Source: an uncultured Capnocytophaga sp. (GTDB lineage Bacteria; Bacteroidota; Bacteroidia; Flavobacteriales; Flavobacteriaceae). From it: a stretch of DNA of 8,052 nt. The first letter of the stretch is position 1, and every line of letters begins with the position of its first letter. The stretch covers positions 1 to 8,052 of the forward strand of contig NZ_CALHGG010000002.1 in NCBI RefSeq assembly GCF_938029845.1, given 5' to 3'. The notes beneath the pieces are model-generated. The model was not told the DNA's origin. It made no database searches and worked only from the letters and a program-made list of their open reading frames with translations. The position numbers and the translations under genes are program-made. Shown here one piece after another: positions 1 through 6,000 of the stretch.

Positions 1-60
1 AATAATTCCATAATACATTAATTTTCAGAGTGCAAATATATGAAATTATTTTGACGCCTC
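1..60 (-). mobile_element. IS1595-family element, 5' outer end (runs off the left edge)
   Basis: Sixty bases match, with only a few differences, the sequences at 4061-4120 and 6941-7000. On the minus strand they carry the terminal inverted repeat (GAGGCGTC, near 52-60), a TATATTTG -7 box, and the ATG (11-9) of a transposase beginning MELF. Only the first codons lie in the window, so it cannot be said whether this copy is complete. The repeat tip lies about 7 bases after the stop codon of the lipoprotein gene at 67-522. Family assignment rests on the longer remnants elsewhere in the window. Confidence 0.8.
33..40 (-). promoter_or_regulatory. Transposase promoter -7 box, IS copy at the left edge
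   Basis: On the minus strand TATATTTG fits the Bacteroidota -7 consensus TAnnTTTG and lies about 22 bases before the transposase ATG. No clear TTTG -33 box is seen at the usual distance, where the IS tip begins. The same box is present in the copies at 4093-4100 and 6973-6980. Confidence 0.5.
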
Positions 61-66
61 AATTAA

Positions 67-522
67 TTATTTAAATTTGTATACATAAATTCTATCATCT
101 TCTTTAGGATAGACCATTATAAGCCTATCTTTTAAAAACACTTCAAAGTTCCTAATTGTATCTTTTCCGTCTATAAGGCAATCCTGCTTCTTATCTATTA
201 GAACTTTATTACTATATCCTTCTTCTTTGATAACAGATTTTCCAAAATCATTATCTCTTGAATAAACGACAAAACCTTCTGAGGCACCAGCATATATTTC
301 TAAGATACCTAAACTATCGTAAATAACTTTTTCTTCAACAATATATTTAGTTCCTCTTATCACTTCCACTCTTGATTGTTCAACTGTAATGTTTTTTTTC
401 TCAAAAACTCTTTCTCTTTCATAAATAAATATATTTTCTTTTAGCATCTCTAATCTCTTAGAAGTGTTGTTGCAACTAATAAACAACAAAGTGATTGCTA
501 CTAAATTTATAATTTTCCTCAT
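67..522 (-). CDS. Small lipoprotein, unknown function (candidate immunity-type partner)
   Basis: A 151-residue protein with a type II signal peptide: short basic start (MRK), hydrophobic core, and lipobox FISC with the lipidated Cys at residue 17, so it should be anchored in the outer or inner membrane facing the periplasm or surface. The mature part is charged, probably mixed alpha/beta, and shows no motif I recognise. The start is the only ATG that yields the signal peptide. It lies 4 bases after the stop codon of a headless gene tail (527-621) and ends about 7 bases before an IS end. A truncated gene followed at once by a small lipoprotein resembles polymorphic toxin/immunity loci, but this role is inferred from position only. 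No promoter was seen, so the intact upstream gene probably once provided transcription. Confidence 0.85.
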   Translation of the reverse strand: MRKIINLVAITLLFISCNNTSKRLEMLKENIFIYERERVFEKKNITVEQSRVEVIRGTKYIVEEKVIYDSLGILEIYAGASEGFVVYSRDNDFGKSVIKEEGYSNKVLIDKKQDCLIDGKDTIRNFEVFLKDRLIMVYPKEDDRIYVYKFK

Positions 523-526
523 CTTA

Positions 527-621
527 TTAATTTTTTAAGGTTCTTAATTCTTCTACTTTATCTCTTTTCTCAACAACCACTTGTATAGCTCTCCCTTCTG
601 CTTGTCCTACAATATATTTTT
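527..621 (-). pseudogene. C-terminal gene tail A, cut by an IS end
   Basis: An open frame enters from the IS junction at about 621 and reads KYIVGQAEGRAIQVVVEKRD followed by KVEELRTLKN and a TAA stop at 527-529. It has no start codon or upstream part, so it is the last 31 residues of a gene whose body was lost at the IS1595 boundary. The sequence has normal protein-like composition. The stop is 4 bases before the ATG of the downstream lipoprotein, as expected for translational coupling. The family is not recognisable from so short a tail. Confidence 0.6.
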
Positions 622-622
622 G

Positions 623-955
623 AGGTGTCTATTTAGCTACATACTAATTGACTTTGGGAAACGAGAGAACGTTCTATAATTCTTTTCATTAATTTGTTAA
701 AGATAGTCTCTTTGCTCTGTGAGCGATTAATTCTAAAACTATACTCAGCTAAATATCGGTCTATATTAAACTCTGAAAACCAAGAATATATACCTCGTAT
801 CCAAGACTTTACTTGATGTATTACCTTATGTAATGTAGGAAAATTCTTCCCATTATTACTAGGAATTTGAGTTATATTATAGTCCTTTATAGGTTTATAT
901 CCTTTCCACTGGTCAGTAGTAACTTGTGCTGTTTTACTAATATATTTGTAGGAGC
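623..955 (-). mobile_element. IS1595-family element remnant, 3' part
   Basis: The left tip begins GAGGTGTCTATTT, which pairs as an inverted repeat with the GAGGCGTCAAAATAA tips at the other IS ends. The remnant contains the 3' third of the transposase gene and stops abruptly around 950-972, where composition changes to a more GC-rich plus-strand gene fragment. The 5' part of the element, including the zinc-ribbon region and the first catalytic residues, is missing. Near-identical tips occur at 6000 and 7998. Confidence 0.8.
633..955 (-). pseudogene. IS1595-family (ISXO2-like) transposase, C-terminal third
   Basis: About 105 residues of a DDE-type transposase ending VSQSQLVCS. Visible family marks are TTDQWKGY, matching the second catalytic Asp context (TDxWxGY) of ISXO2-like domains, then SWIRGIYSW and the ending RYLAEYSFRINRSQSKETIF, which corresponds to the family's L-x-EFxFRxNR tail. 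Full transposases of this family are roughly 200-300 residues, so at least half is missing. The open frame continues upstream to 1136, but those residues are an antisense reading of the GC-rich fragment and do not belong to the transposase. Not functional. Confidence 0.85.
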
Positions 956-957
956 TG

Positions 958-1238
958 TTTCTGATAATTTTGATGAGCGCATCAATCAGAAGATATTCCA
1001 CGCACAGATAGTTGTAGACAACGACAAAGTAGCCGCTGAGACCAAAGCCTACCAGAAAATCCCCGAAGTCCTCTCCTTCACCGATGCCAACGGCAACGAC
1101 ACCACCAAAGAACAGGTAGAAGCCAACTACCGCCAAATAAAGTTAGACGTCATTGAAATTATTGAACGCGAGAAAGAACGTATCTCCAACGACCCTGAGC
1201 TAAGACATTTGGTGGAGAAGGAGGGAGAATATTCTTGA
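958..1238 (+). pseudogene. 3' fragment of an unrecognised gene, higher GC than its surroundings
   Basis: The plus-strand frame from about 958 to the TGA at 1236-1238 encodes about 93 residues, including FHAQIVVDNDKVAAETKAYQ and VIEIIEREKERISNDPELRH. It has no genuine start: the ATG at 867 lies within antisense IS sequence. The C-terminal half is helical, rich in Glu/Lys and may form a coiled coil. The stretch from about 1000 to 1200 uses many C-ending codons (GCC, ACC, AAC) unlike the AT-ending codons of neighbouring genes, and it is the only protein-coding stretch on the plus strand. It therefore looks like a core-genome or foreign gene broken at the IS boundary. I do not recognise the family. 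Confidence 0.6.
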
Positions 1239-1305
1239 TATAATAAATGTCATGTTTCAGTAGATAGATATTGATATTTCTAAAAGGATTATTCTATACA
1301 TAGTT

Positions 1306-2340
1306 TTATTTCATTATTTCTCCAATCATAATATACGCCCCTTTTTCCATAAAGGCAGCTTCAAAAATTATGTATTTATCCTTATAAAAACCATATATAC
1401 TTGATTCTATTGTAAAATCGCTCGTATTGTATTCTTTCCAAGTTTTTCCATAATCATATGAAAAGCGAATCGTAGGATAATACTCTTTTCTTTTATAGTC
1501 GCATACAAAATTTTTATAACGATATTTATATTTTTCATCTTTAGGAGAAAATTTAAATAATTCCCTCTCAGTTAGGTCGTAAATATACACAGTTCCTGTC
1601 ACTAAATCAATTACCCCTAAATTAATCTCTCCAAAAACATCAGTTATGGTAGAGTATGTTTTTGTCAAATTTCGTATTGTTGTAAATTTTTCTTCTATAA
1701 CATTATATCTAATTATTTTATTCTTATCTAAAAAAATTATATTTGCGTCTTTATCTTCTAATATGTAATTACCTTTAGTAACTATATTAGGAATTTTATA
1801 ATTTACATTATTTAAAACATCTATTAATATAACATCTCCATTTTCATTATATGAAATAAAATTTCCATTAAATTTTATCTGAGAAATACTATTAGGAGAA
1901 AATTCTCTAATTTTTTTATATTTTAATGAGGTATTATCTAATAAGTAAATACAATTTTTAGCATTGTTTCCATAACCTCCTATATTAGTTTCTATTAAAG
2001 ACTTTTTGCCATATGAATGGATAGAAACAATAGATTCTTCAGGAAATATGATTTCTTTGTATTCATTTCCTAAATCTTTAGAGATGAATAAAATGGCATT
2101 ATCTTCTTTAGTGTCAAAGAAGTAGCTATCTTTTTCTGCTGCAATAAAAATGATAGATTCATCCAAAATTAGAAATTTTGTAACATTTAATCCTCTTTTA
2201 GATTCAATCCCTTTTCCGTAAATGTTTTCGTATAAGTCATATTTACTAATCCATTCTATTTTTCCTTGATTAATTATATTTGGGGTACAACTATTGAAAA
2301 TAATAAATATAATAAAAATATAGGTGAGTAGATTGTTCAT
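1306..2340 (-). CDS. Lipoprotein with an Asp-box (BNR) repeat, probable beta-propeller
   Basis: A 344-residue protein with a hydrophobic N-terminal signal and lipobox IFNSC (Cys18). Residues 294-301 read SYDYGKTW, a good fit to the Asp-box S-x-D-x-G-x-T-W found in sialidase-like and other beta-propellers. A degenerate version (SKDLG) lies at 87-91. In between are many short beta-strand-like segments, such as FISYNENGDVILIDV and GTVYIYDL, typical of propeller blades. The arginines and other catalytic residues of a sialidase were not identified, so a binding or scaffold role is as likely as an enzyme. It is the last gene of the run 3807-1306 but has its own -7 box 30 bases upstream. It converges on the GC-rich plus-strand fragment. 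Confidence 0.85.
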   Translation of the reverse strand: MNNLLTYIFIIFIIFNSCTPNIINQGKIEWISKYDLYENIYGKGIESKRGLNVTKFLILDESIIFIAAEKDSYFFDTKEDNAILFISKDLGNEYKEIIFPEESIVSIHSYGKKSLIETNIGGYGNNAKNCIYLLDNTSLKYKKIREFSPNSISQIKFNGNFISYNENGDVILIDVLNNVNYKIPNIVTKGNYILEDKDANIIFLDKNKIIRYNVIEEKFTTIRNLTKTYSTITDVFGEINLGVIDLVTGTVYIYDLTERELFKFSPKDEKYKYRYKNFVCDYKRKEYYPTIRFSYDYGKTWKEYNTSDFTIESSIYGFYKDKYIIFEAAFMEKGAYIMIGEIMK

Positions 2341-2368
2341 TGTTCTATCTTGTTTTATTTATTGTTTG

Positions 2369-2376
2369 CAAAGGTA
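2369..2376 (-). promoter_or_regulatory. Probable promoter -7 box for the Asp-box lipoprotein gene
   Basis: The minus strand reads TACCTTTG followed by C, a full match to the Bacteroidota -7 consensus TAnnTTTG, 28 bases before the ATG at 2340. The expected TTTG -33 box about 20 bases further upstream is not present (that region is TTTTAATAC-like and overlaps the end of the preceding gene). The call rests on the -7 box and its position only. Confidence 0.45.
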
Positions 2377-2390
2377 AGGGGGTAAATGTA

Positions 2391-2855
2391 TTAAAATTTT
2401 ATAGAATCAATTCTGTTTAAAATTATTTTTCTTTTAGTATCATCAAAAATCCGAAGGTTTTCAATATAAAATGACTTATTTTTGCAAATATAAGAGAGTG
2501 TTACTGTTATATCGGAATCTTTATAATATTCGTTCTCATTTAATAAAAAAAAACCATCATTTTCATAATTTAATTTATTTTTGTAATAGCTTTTTTTATA
2601 GAAAACTAAAGTTATGTTTTTTTTGCTTTTAATAATTTTATTTTTTATGTTTCGTTTTTCCTTGAAATTATCAATAAAAAGTTCTTTGTCTTTTAGGGTT
2701 TTATTAGAAAAATTATCAATAATATAATATATATAATTATTAGAATTGTTAGATAAATTATTTAAAATTCTATTATTGTAATTTGTAAACTCTGTAACAA
2801 CAATTTTTTCTTCACAAGAAAAAAGAATAAACAAAAGTAATATAATTTTTTTCAT
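2391..2855 (-). CDS. Very AT-rich small lipoprotein, unknown function
   Basis: A 154-residue protein with a short signal peptide and lipobox LFSC (Cys14). The acidic residues just after the Cys (CEEK) resemble the acidic surface-export signals described for Bacteroidota lipoproteins, although the fit is loose. The mature protein is dominated by Asn, Lys, Ile and Tyr (for example LSNNSNNYIYYIIDN), and the gene is the most AT-rich coding stretch in the window. No conserved domain is recognisable. It begins 49 bases after the SH3-domain gene with no visible promoter between them, so the two are probably co-transcribed. Its extreme composition suggests a transferred or fast-evolving gene. Confidence 0.8.
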   Translation of the reverse strand: MKKIILLLFILFSCEEKIVVTEFTNYNNRILNNLSNNSNNYIYYIIDNFSNKTLKDKELFIDNFKEKRNIKNKIIKSKKNITLVFYKKSYYKNKLNYENDGFFLLNENEYYKDSDITVTLSYICKNKSFYIENLRIFDDTKRKIILNRIDSIKF

Positions 2856-2904
2856 CGTAATTGTTTTAAGAATGATACATTATGAGAATTTGATACTCTC
2901 GTTA

Positions 2905-3807
2905 TTATTTAATTTTTATTCTACTTTTGTGTACATATCCTTTTAACCCTTCTTTAGTTTTTATCAGATACCAATTGCTTGTATCATCTAATACATCTAT
3001 TTTTTCGCCTGATTTTATTCTACTTAGAATTTTAGAAGAAGTACTCTTATCCGCCCTTATATTAGAGTATCCATCAGGATCTTCTATATAATAACCTCTT
3101 GAAGAATTAAATAAGAAATCAATTATTTCCTTGGGGTTATCAAAGTCGTGAGGATATCTTTGAACATAGTATTTCGCCGCATTAATAGCAAAATCGTGTT
3201 CGTTAGGAGTCCCTCGTAACATTTTATCGACCGCTAACACCATCTCTTTTCTTATGAATTGGCGCGTATTCTTCTCATAATAAAATAACGATTGTATAGC
3301 AGTTCTATTATTAATATTTTCATCAAGATACCATTTTAGCAGTGTTTTATCTCTATAAACACCAAAAGTAACTACAAAATCTGATAATATATCTTCATAA
3401 TTATCTTTTAGCCACTCTAAGGACTTTAGATCTTTGTAGAAGAGATACTGATTAAAATGAAATAACAGAAGCCCAACCATTTTTGCTTCATTTCCATCTT
3501 CTGTATATATGATTCCTTTATCTTGGATAGCAATGTATGGATTGAGATCATCATTCAGCACCACTATATTTTGCGGTAGCAATTCTTTATTGATAAAAGA
3601 GTGTATTACTTTCTTATAGTGCTCCTCAGTAGGTTTTTTATAGCTGTATTTTTCTAATTCAGCATCTATCTGAGGCATCATTTTTTGTATGTATCTACGG
3701 AAGTTAATATAAACTTCGCCGTCTTTAAAAATTGTATAATCTTCCATCTTTTGACTATAGCTATCAAAAGTTACTATTAAAAAAAGTATTATAATTTTCC
3801 AGTCCAT
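2905..3807 (-). CDS. Exported protein with a C-terminal bacterial SH3 domain
   Basis: A 300-residue protein with a signal peptide (about residues 1-19, ending near DSYSQK) that lacks a lipobox Cys, unlike the neighbouring lipoproteins, so it is probably periplasmic or secreted. Residues about 20-235 are mostly helical and unrecognised. Residues about 240-300 form a bacterial SH3 domain (SH3_3-like), with SNIRADKSTSSKIL, the short strand KSGEKIDVLDD, then NWYLIKT and GYVHKSRI at the end. Such domains usually bind peptides or cell wall. The start overlaps the end of gene tail B by 19 bases (3789-3807) in another frame, which implies translational coupling. Probably the first gene of an operon with 2391-2855. 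Confidence 0.85.
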   Translation of the reverse strand: MDWKIIILFLIVTFDSYSQKMEDYTIFKDGEVYINFRRYIQKMMPQIDAELEKYSYKKPTEEHYKKVIHSFINKELLPQNIVVLNDDLNPYIAIQDKGIIYTEDGNEAKMVGLLLFHFNQYLFYKDLKSLEWLKDNYEDILSDFVVTFGVYRDKTLLKWYLDENINNRTAIQSLFYYEKNTRQFIRKEMVLAVDKMLRGTPNEHDFAINAAKYYVQRYPHDFDNPKEIIDFLFNSSRGYYIEDPDGYSNIRADKSTSSKILSRIKSGEKIDVLDDTSNWYLIKTKEGLKGYVHKSRIKIK

Positions 3808-3960
3808 TTTGTTTCTCCTATATTTTTGTTATTCCAATTAGATTCTTCTACTTCTCTTTCTTCAAGAATTATTTTCACATTATCCCAGTATTTTATAGAA
3901 TTATATAAGTCCTCCACAGGTTTGTTCTTCTTTCCACTAACTGTTGTTAAACAGCCAACG
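3789..3960 (-). pseudogene. C-terminal gene tail B, cut by an IS remnant
   Basis: From the IS junction near 3960 an open frame reads GCLTTVSGKKNKPVEDLYNS and continues to a Lys/Glu-rich end NNKNIGETKWTGKL, stopping at 3789-3791. About 56 residues remain and there is no start codon. The end overlaps the first 19 bases of the SH3-domain gene. The frame stays open a little further right (to about 3983), but those codons match IS sequence and are not part of this gene. Family not recognised. It occupies the same position relative to its downstream neighbour as the tails at 527-621, 4947-5123 and 5528-6000. Confidence 0.55.
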
Positions 3961-4071
3961 GCATCAATACCCTTTTTCCCACTTTAAAGAAGCTAGCTAT
4001 TGTTCGCAATCTAAGTCTGTTTTAAAGCGTTCAGTAAACTCTAAGAGGCTTTGTCCCTTAAATAATTCCAT
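3960..4071 (-). pseudogene. IS1595-family transposase, N-terminal fragment with two stop codons
   Basis: Reading from the ATG at 4071 gives MELFKGQSLLEFTERF, then KTDLDCEQ, an amber TAG at codon 25 (3999-3997), then LASLKWEKGY, a TGA at codon 36, and CR. The layout F-x3-F-...-C-x2-YL-...-KW-x-GY-xC matches the N-terminal zinc-ribbon region of IS1595 transposases; the amber replaces the usual Tyr. The same amber occurs in the copy at 6667-6951. Not functional. Confidence 0.75.
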
Positions 4072-4092
4072 AATACATTAATTTTCAGAGTG

Positions 4093-4100
4093 CAAATATA
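4093..4100 (-). promoter_or_regulatory. Transposase promoter -7 box in the IS remnant
   Basis: TATATTTG on the minus strand, 21 bases before the remnant's ATG. It could still drive transcription leftward into tail B and the SH3-domain gene at 2905-3807, since no terminator is visible between them. Confidence 0.45.
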
Positions 4101-4129
4101 TGAGTTTATTTTGACGCCTTAATAAAAAA

Positions 4130-4942
4130 TTATTCCTTTGTATAATCTACATAATAACCTTTATCATATTCATTCTTAAGATAAATTTTCCCTGTATCTC
4201 CATCTATATAAAGTTCAGCATATATATGAGTTTCTGCACAAGGTTTTTCTTTGTATTGTTTATCCAAATCTTTTTGGACTTCCATTGCTTCTTTTAGGGC
4301 TTTCCATTCTTTCAATTTTTCTATCCATTGTTCCATTGGTCTGATTGAGATTACAGCATACCAAAAGTTCACTTCCTTTATATATTTAACCCCAAATTCA
4401 CTCTCTTCAAATCTATGTCCTCCTATTTCTTTGGTTGGGTCATCAATTAGTCTTTCATTAATAAGTAGCCTAACGATATCATTGTATTTTAACGCTCCAT
4501 AGAGAGTATCATTATCTATAATAGTTTTGTTCCCGTATTCATCATAGTATATCGATTTACCTATTGCTCTATGTCTAAAGCCCTTAGCTATCTTTACAAC
4601 GCTATTTATCTGACCATTAGGATGATAATCTTTAATAATTTCTACATAAGGTTCTTGACTTGAAACTTCAACTGAGCTCGCTCCTATAGAATAATACCTC
4701 ATTGAGGTGATTCTATCGCCATTTTTCTTCTTATATTCCTTAATATGGTCATTTACAAATAGCAGGAGAACCTCCCAGTCAATCTGTTCTACAGTATGAT
4801 TGTATACGGGAAGCCTCCTATCCTCTAAAATGCTTTTTTCTATTTCAGAGAGTTCCCTTTGAGGAGTTATAACAGCTACCTCTTCGTTTTTAGGCTTACA
4901 GGCTACTAAAACTAAACATAATAAAAATATTATTCTTTGCAT
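4130..4942 (-). CDS. Lipoprotein with MORN-like segment, unknown function (candidate immunity-type partner)
   Basis: A 270-residue lipoprotein: signal peptide and lipobox LVAC (Cys15). Residues 102-140 contain DYHPNGQ followed by YYDEYGNK, resembling the YwqK/MORN-type repeats (Y-x-x-NG-x, YDxxGN) found in many Bacteroidota accessory and immunity-like proteins. A helical stretch at about 203-233 (EQWIEKLKEWKALKEAMEVQ) follows, then a C-terminal strand pair around LYIDGDTGKIYL (244-255). That motif resembles IWINGNTGEIKE in the adjacent lipoprotein 5098-5517. The ATG lies 4 bases after the stop of gene tail D (4947), suggesting coupling, and the stop lies 10 bases before an IS tip. Function not recognised; the immunity idea is positional inference. 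Confidence 0.85.
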   Translation of the reverse strand: MQRIIFLLCLVLVACKPKNEEVAVITPQRELSEIEKSILEDRRLPVYNHTVEQIDWEVLLLFVNDHIKEYKKKNGDRITSMRYYSIGASSVEVSSQEPYVEIIKDYHPNGQINSVVKIAKGFRHRAIGKSIYYDEYGNKTIIDNDTLYGALKYNDIVRLLINERLIDDPTKEIGGHRFEESEFGVKYIKEVNFWYAVISIRPMEQWIEKLKEWKALKEAMEVQKDLDKQYKEKPCAETHIYAELYIDGDTGKIYLKNEYDKGYYVDYTKE

Positions 4943-4946
4943 ATAA

Positions 4947-5123
4947 CTATAGTTTTGAAATTTCTTTAAATAGGTTATTAGTAGTAATGGGAGTTTTACT
5001 ATCTAATTTAACTAAATTAGGATTTATTACTACCCATTGCCAGTGGTATGTACTAATCTTTTCAAAATCATCTATCTGTTGTAACTTCCCATTTTCATCA
5101 ATTTTCCTCCTTATCTTTCTCAA
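4947..5123 (-). pseudogene. C-terminal gene tail D between two lipoprotein genes
   Basis: After the stop of the lipoprotein 5098-5517, a different frame reads IDENGKLQQIDDFEKISTYH then WQWVVINPNLVKLDSK and ends at TAG 4947-4949 with KEISKL. It is open from a TGA at 5130-5132 and has no ATG; the only alternative start is a TTG at 5123-5121. About 51 residues beyond the lipoprotein stop look protein-like. It overlaps the 3' end of that gene by about 25 bases. It is most likely the tail of a lost gene, fused by recombination behind the upstream lipoprotein; a tiny real gene with a TTG start cannot be excluded. Confidence 0.5.
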
Positions 5124-5517
5124 TTCTTCTCATATAAGGCATATGACTATTATATCCTAGTAAAATCTTAATATTCTCATTTGTTTTAACTTCCTTTATT
5201 TCCCCAGTGTTACCATTAATCCAAATGCCAGATAAATTATAGTTTCCTGTTTTCAAGTTATATAGTTCCCCCTTTGGCTTAAAAATATAATAATCTCCAT
5301 ATATAATATCCAATTCAAAAGAACCTTCATTAGCTATTTCTTCTTTCAAAATATATTTTATACATTTTTGCGCTGCTTCATCTAATGAAAGTTTAAATGT
5401 TTGTTCCTTTTTTTTGAATTCCTCTGTTCTATATATAAAGATGTCTTTTTCTACTTTACAAGAAAAAATACTACTTAATATACCCATAATAATAACTATT
5501 TTAATAACTTTATACAT
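5098..5517 (-). CDS. Small lipoprotein, possibly PepSY/NTF2-type immunity fold
   Basis: A 139-residue lipoprotein with signal peptide and lipobox IFSC (Cys20). Mature sequence: a basic/acidic linker, a helix SLDEAAQKCIKYILKEEI (44-61), strands ELDIIYGDYYIFKP (68-81), then SGIWINGNTGEIKEV (96-110). The helix followed by strands with W-x-x-x-G-x-TG-x-I is loosely reminiscent of small PepSY or NTF2-like periplasmic proteins, including immunity proteins of the YhhH type; this is weak. The ATG lies 10 bases after the stop codon of the frameshifted gene tail C. Its 3' end overlaps the open frame of tail D. No promoter seen. Confidence 0.85.
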   Translation of the reverse strand: MYKVIKIVIIMGILSSIFSCKVEKDIFIYRTEEFKKKEQTFKLSLDEAAQKCIKYILKEEIANEGSFELDIIYGDYYIFKPKGELYNLKTGNYNLSGIWINGNTGEIKEVKTNENIKILLGYNSHMPYMRRIEKDKEEN

Positions 5518-5527
5518 ATTTTTATTT

Positions 5528-6000
5528 CTAATTACTCAACTGTTGGTTATAACTTGATTTGAAATCATGAATTTCTATATAAGGAATCTCTCTATACTCT
5601 TTATTTACTGTTAATTTATTCTCTTTTTTAGTTCCATAAGTATGTTCACCTTCCTCTGTTAAAAGTTCTAAAAAATCTTGTGGTGATTGAGTTGTTGATG
5701 TTATATCGAATATTGAAAAAACCTTTGTAGATTCCTCTATGGATATTTTTACTGTAGTTGTACACTGCTCCCCAACAATAGGTATAACACTATAAGTTCC
5801 TAAATTTTGATATTTATCCTCCCACCATTTCTGAATCCTATTTTTTTCGCTTCCTTTAATATGAATATCTATTCTATGATCCCTAAAGAATAGCTACTTG
5901 TAGGTGGAAATATTTCTTTTTCCTTAGTATTTTTATAATACACTATCGAATCATCTATTTCCTGTTGAGTTGGGAATTCTCGGTTTAAAATATTTTTTGA
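5528..6000 (-). pseudogene. C-terminal gene tail C, frameshifted and cut by an IS end
   Basis: From the IS tip at 6000 one frame reads LNREFPTQQEIDDSIVYYKN through IFPPTSSYSLG and stops at TAG 5874-5876. A second frame then continues DHRIDIHIKGSEKNRIQKWW, GTYSVIPIVGEQCTTTVKIS and SPQDFLELLTEEGEHTYG, and stops at TAG 5528-5530. Together they give about 155 residues of plausible protein, so a single indel near 5877-5895 probably disrupted one gene that had already lost its front to IS insertion. There is no start codon. The composition suits a soluble domain with beta strands; the family is not recognised. It lies immediately upstream of the lipoprotein 5098-5517. Confidence 0.65.

Larger units (their letters stand above)
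3958..4120 (-). mobile_element. IS1595-family element remnant, 5' end with dead transposase start
   Basis: The right tip (GACGCCT, near 4113-4119 on the plus strand), the -7 box TATATTTG (4093-4100) and the transposase ATG (4071-4069) match the other IS 5' ends. About 160 bases survive. The right tip lies 10 bases after the stop codon of the lipoprotein gene 4130-4942, much as the copy at 1-60 lies just after its own neighbour. The rest of the element, including the catalytic domain and 3' tip, is missing. The left boundary falls near 3958, where similarity to the zinc-ribbon coding sequence ends. Confidence 0.8.

Noticed and set aside
867..957. Upstream part of the plus-strand open frame (start ATG at 867)
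   Set aside because: It is the antisense of the transposase C-terminal sequence; only the part from about 958 to the stop has independent coding character.
956..1136. N-terminal extension of the minus-strand transposase frame (MAVVGFYLFF...)
   Set aside because: It is antisense to the GC-rich fragment, and does not resemble the expected transposase sequence.
1239..1305. Terminator between the converging genes
   Set aside because: No stable inverted repeat with a T-run could be found.
3960..3983. In-frame fusion of the IS transposase start to gene tail B
   Set aside because: Codon-by-codon reading shows they are in different frames, and the transposase frame stops at TAG and TGA before the junction.
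4251..4502. Plus-strand frame of 83 codons
   Set aside because: It is a shadow of the lipoprotein gene 4130-4942, which has a signal peptide and motifs on the other strand.
5088..5101. ATG overlapping the stop of the lipoprotein 5098-5517 as the start of a coupled gene
   Set aside because: The frame from that ATG stops after eight codons; the protein-like frame of tail D has no ATG.
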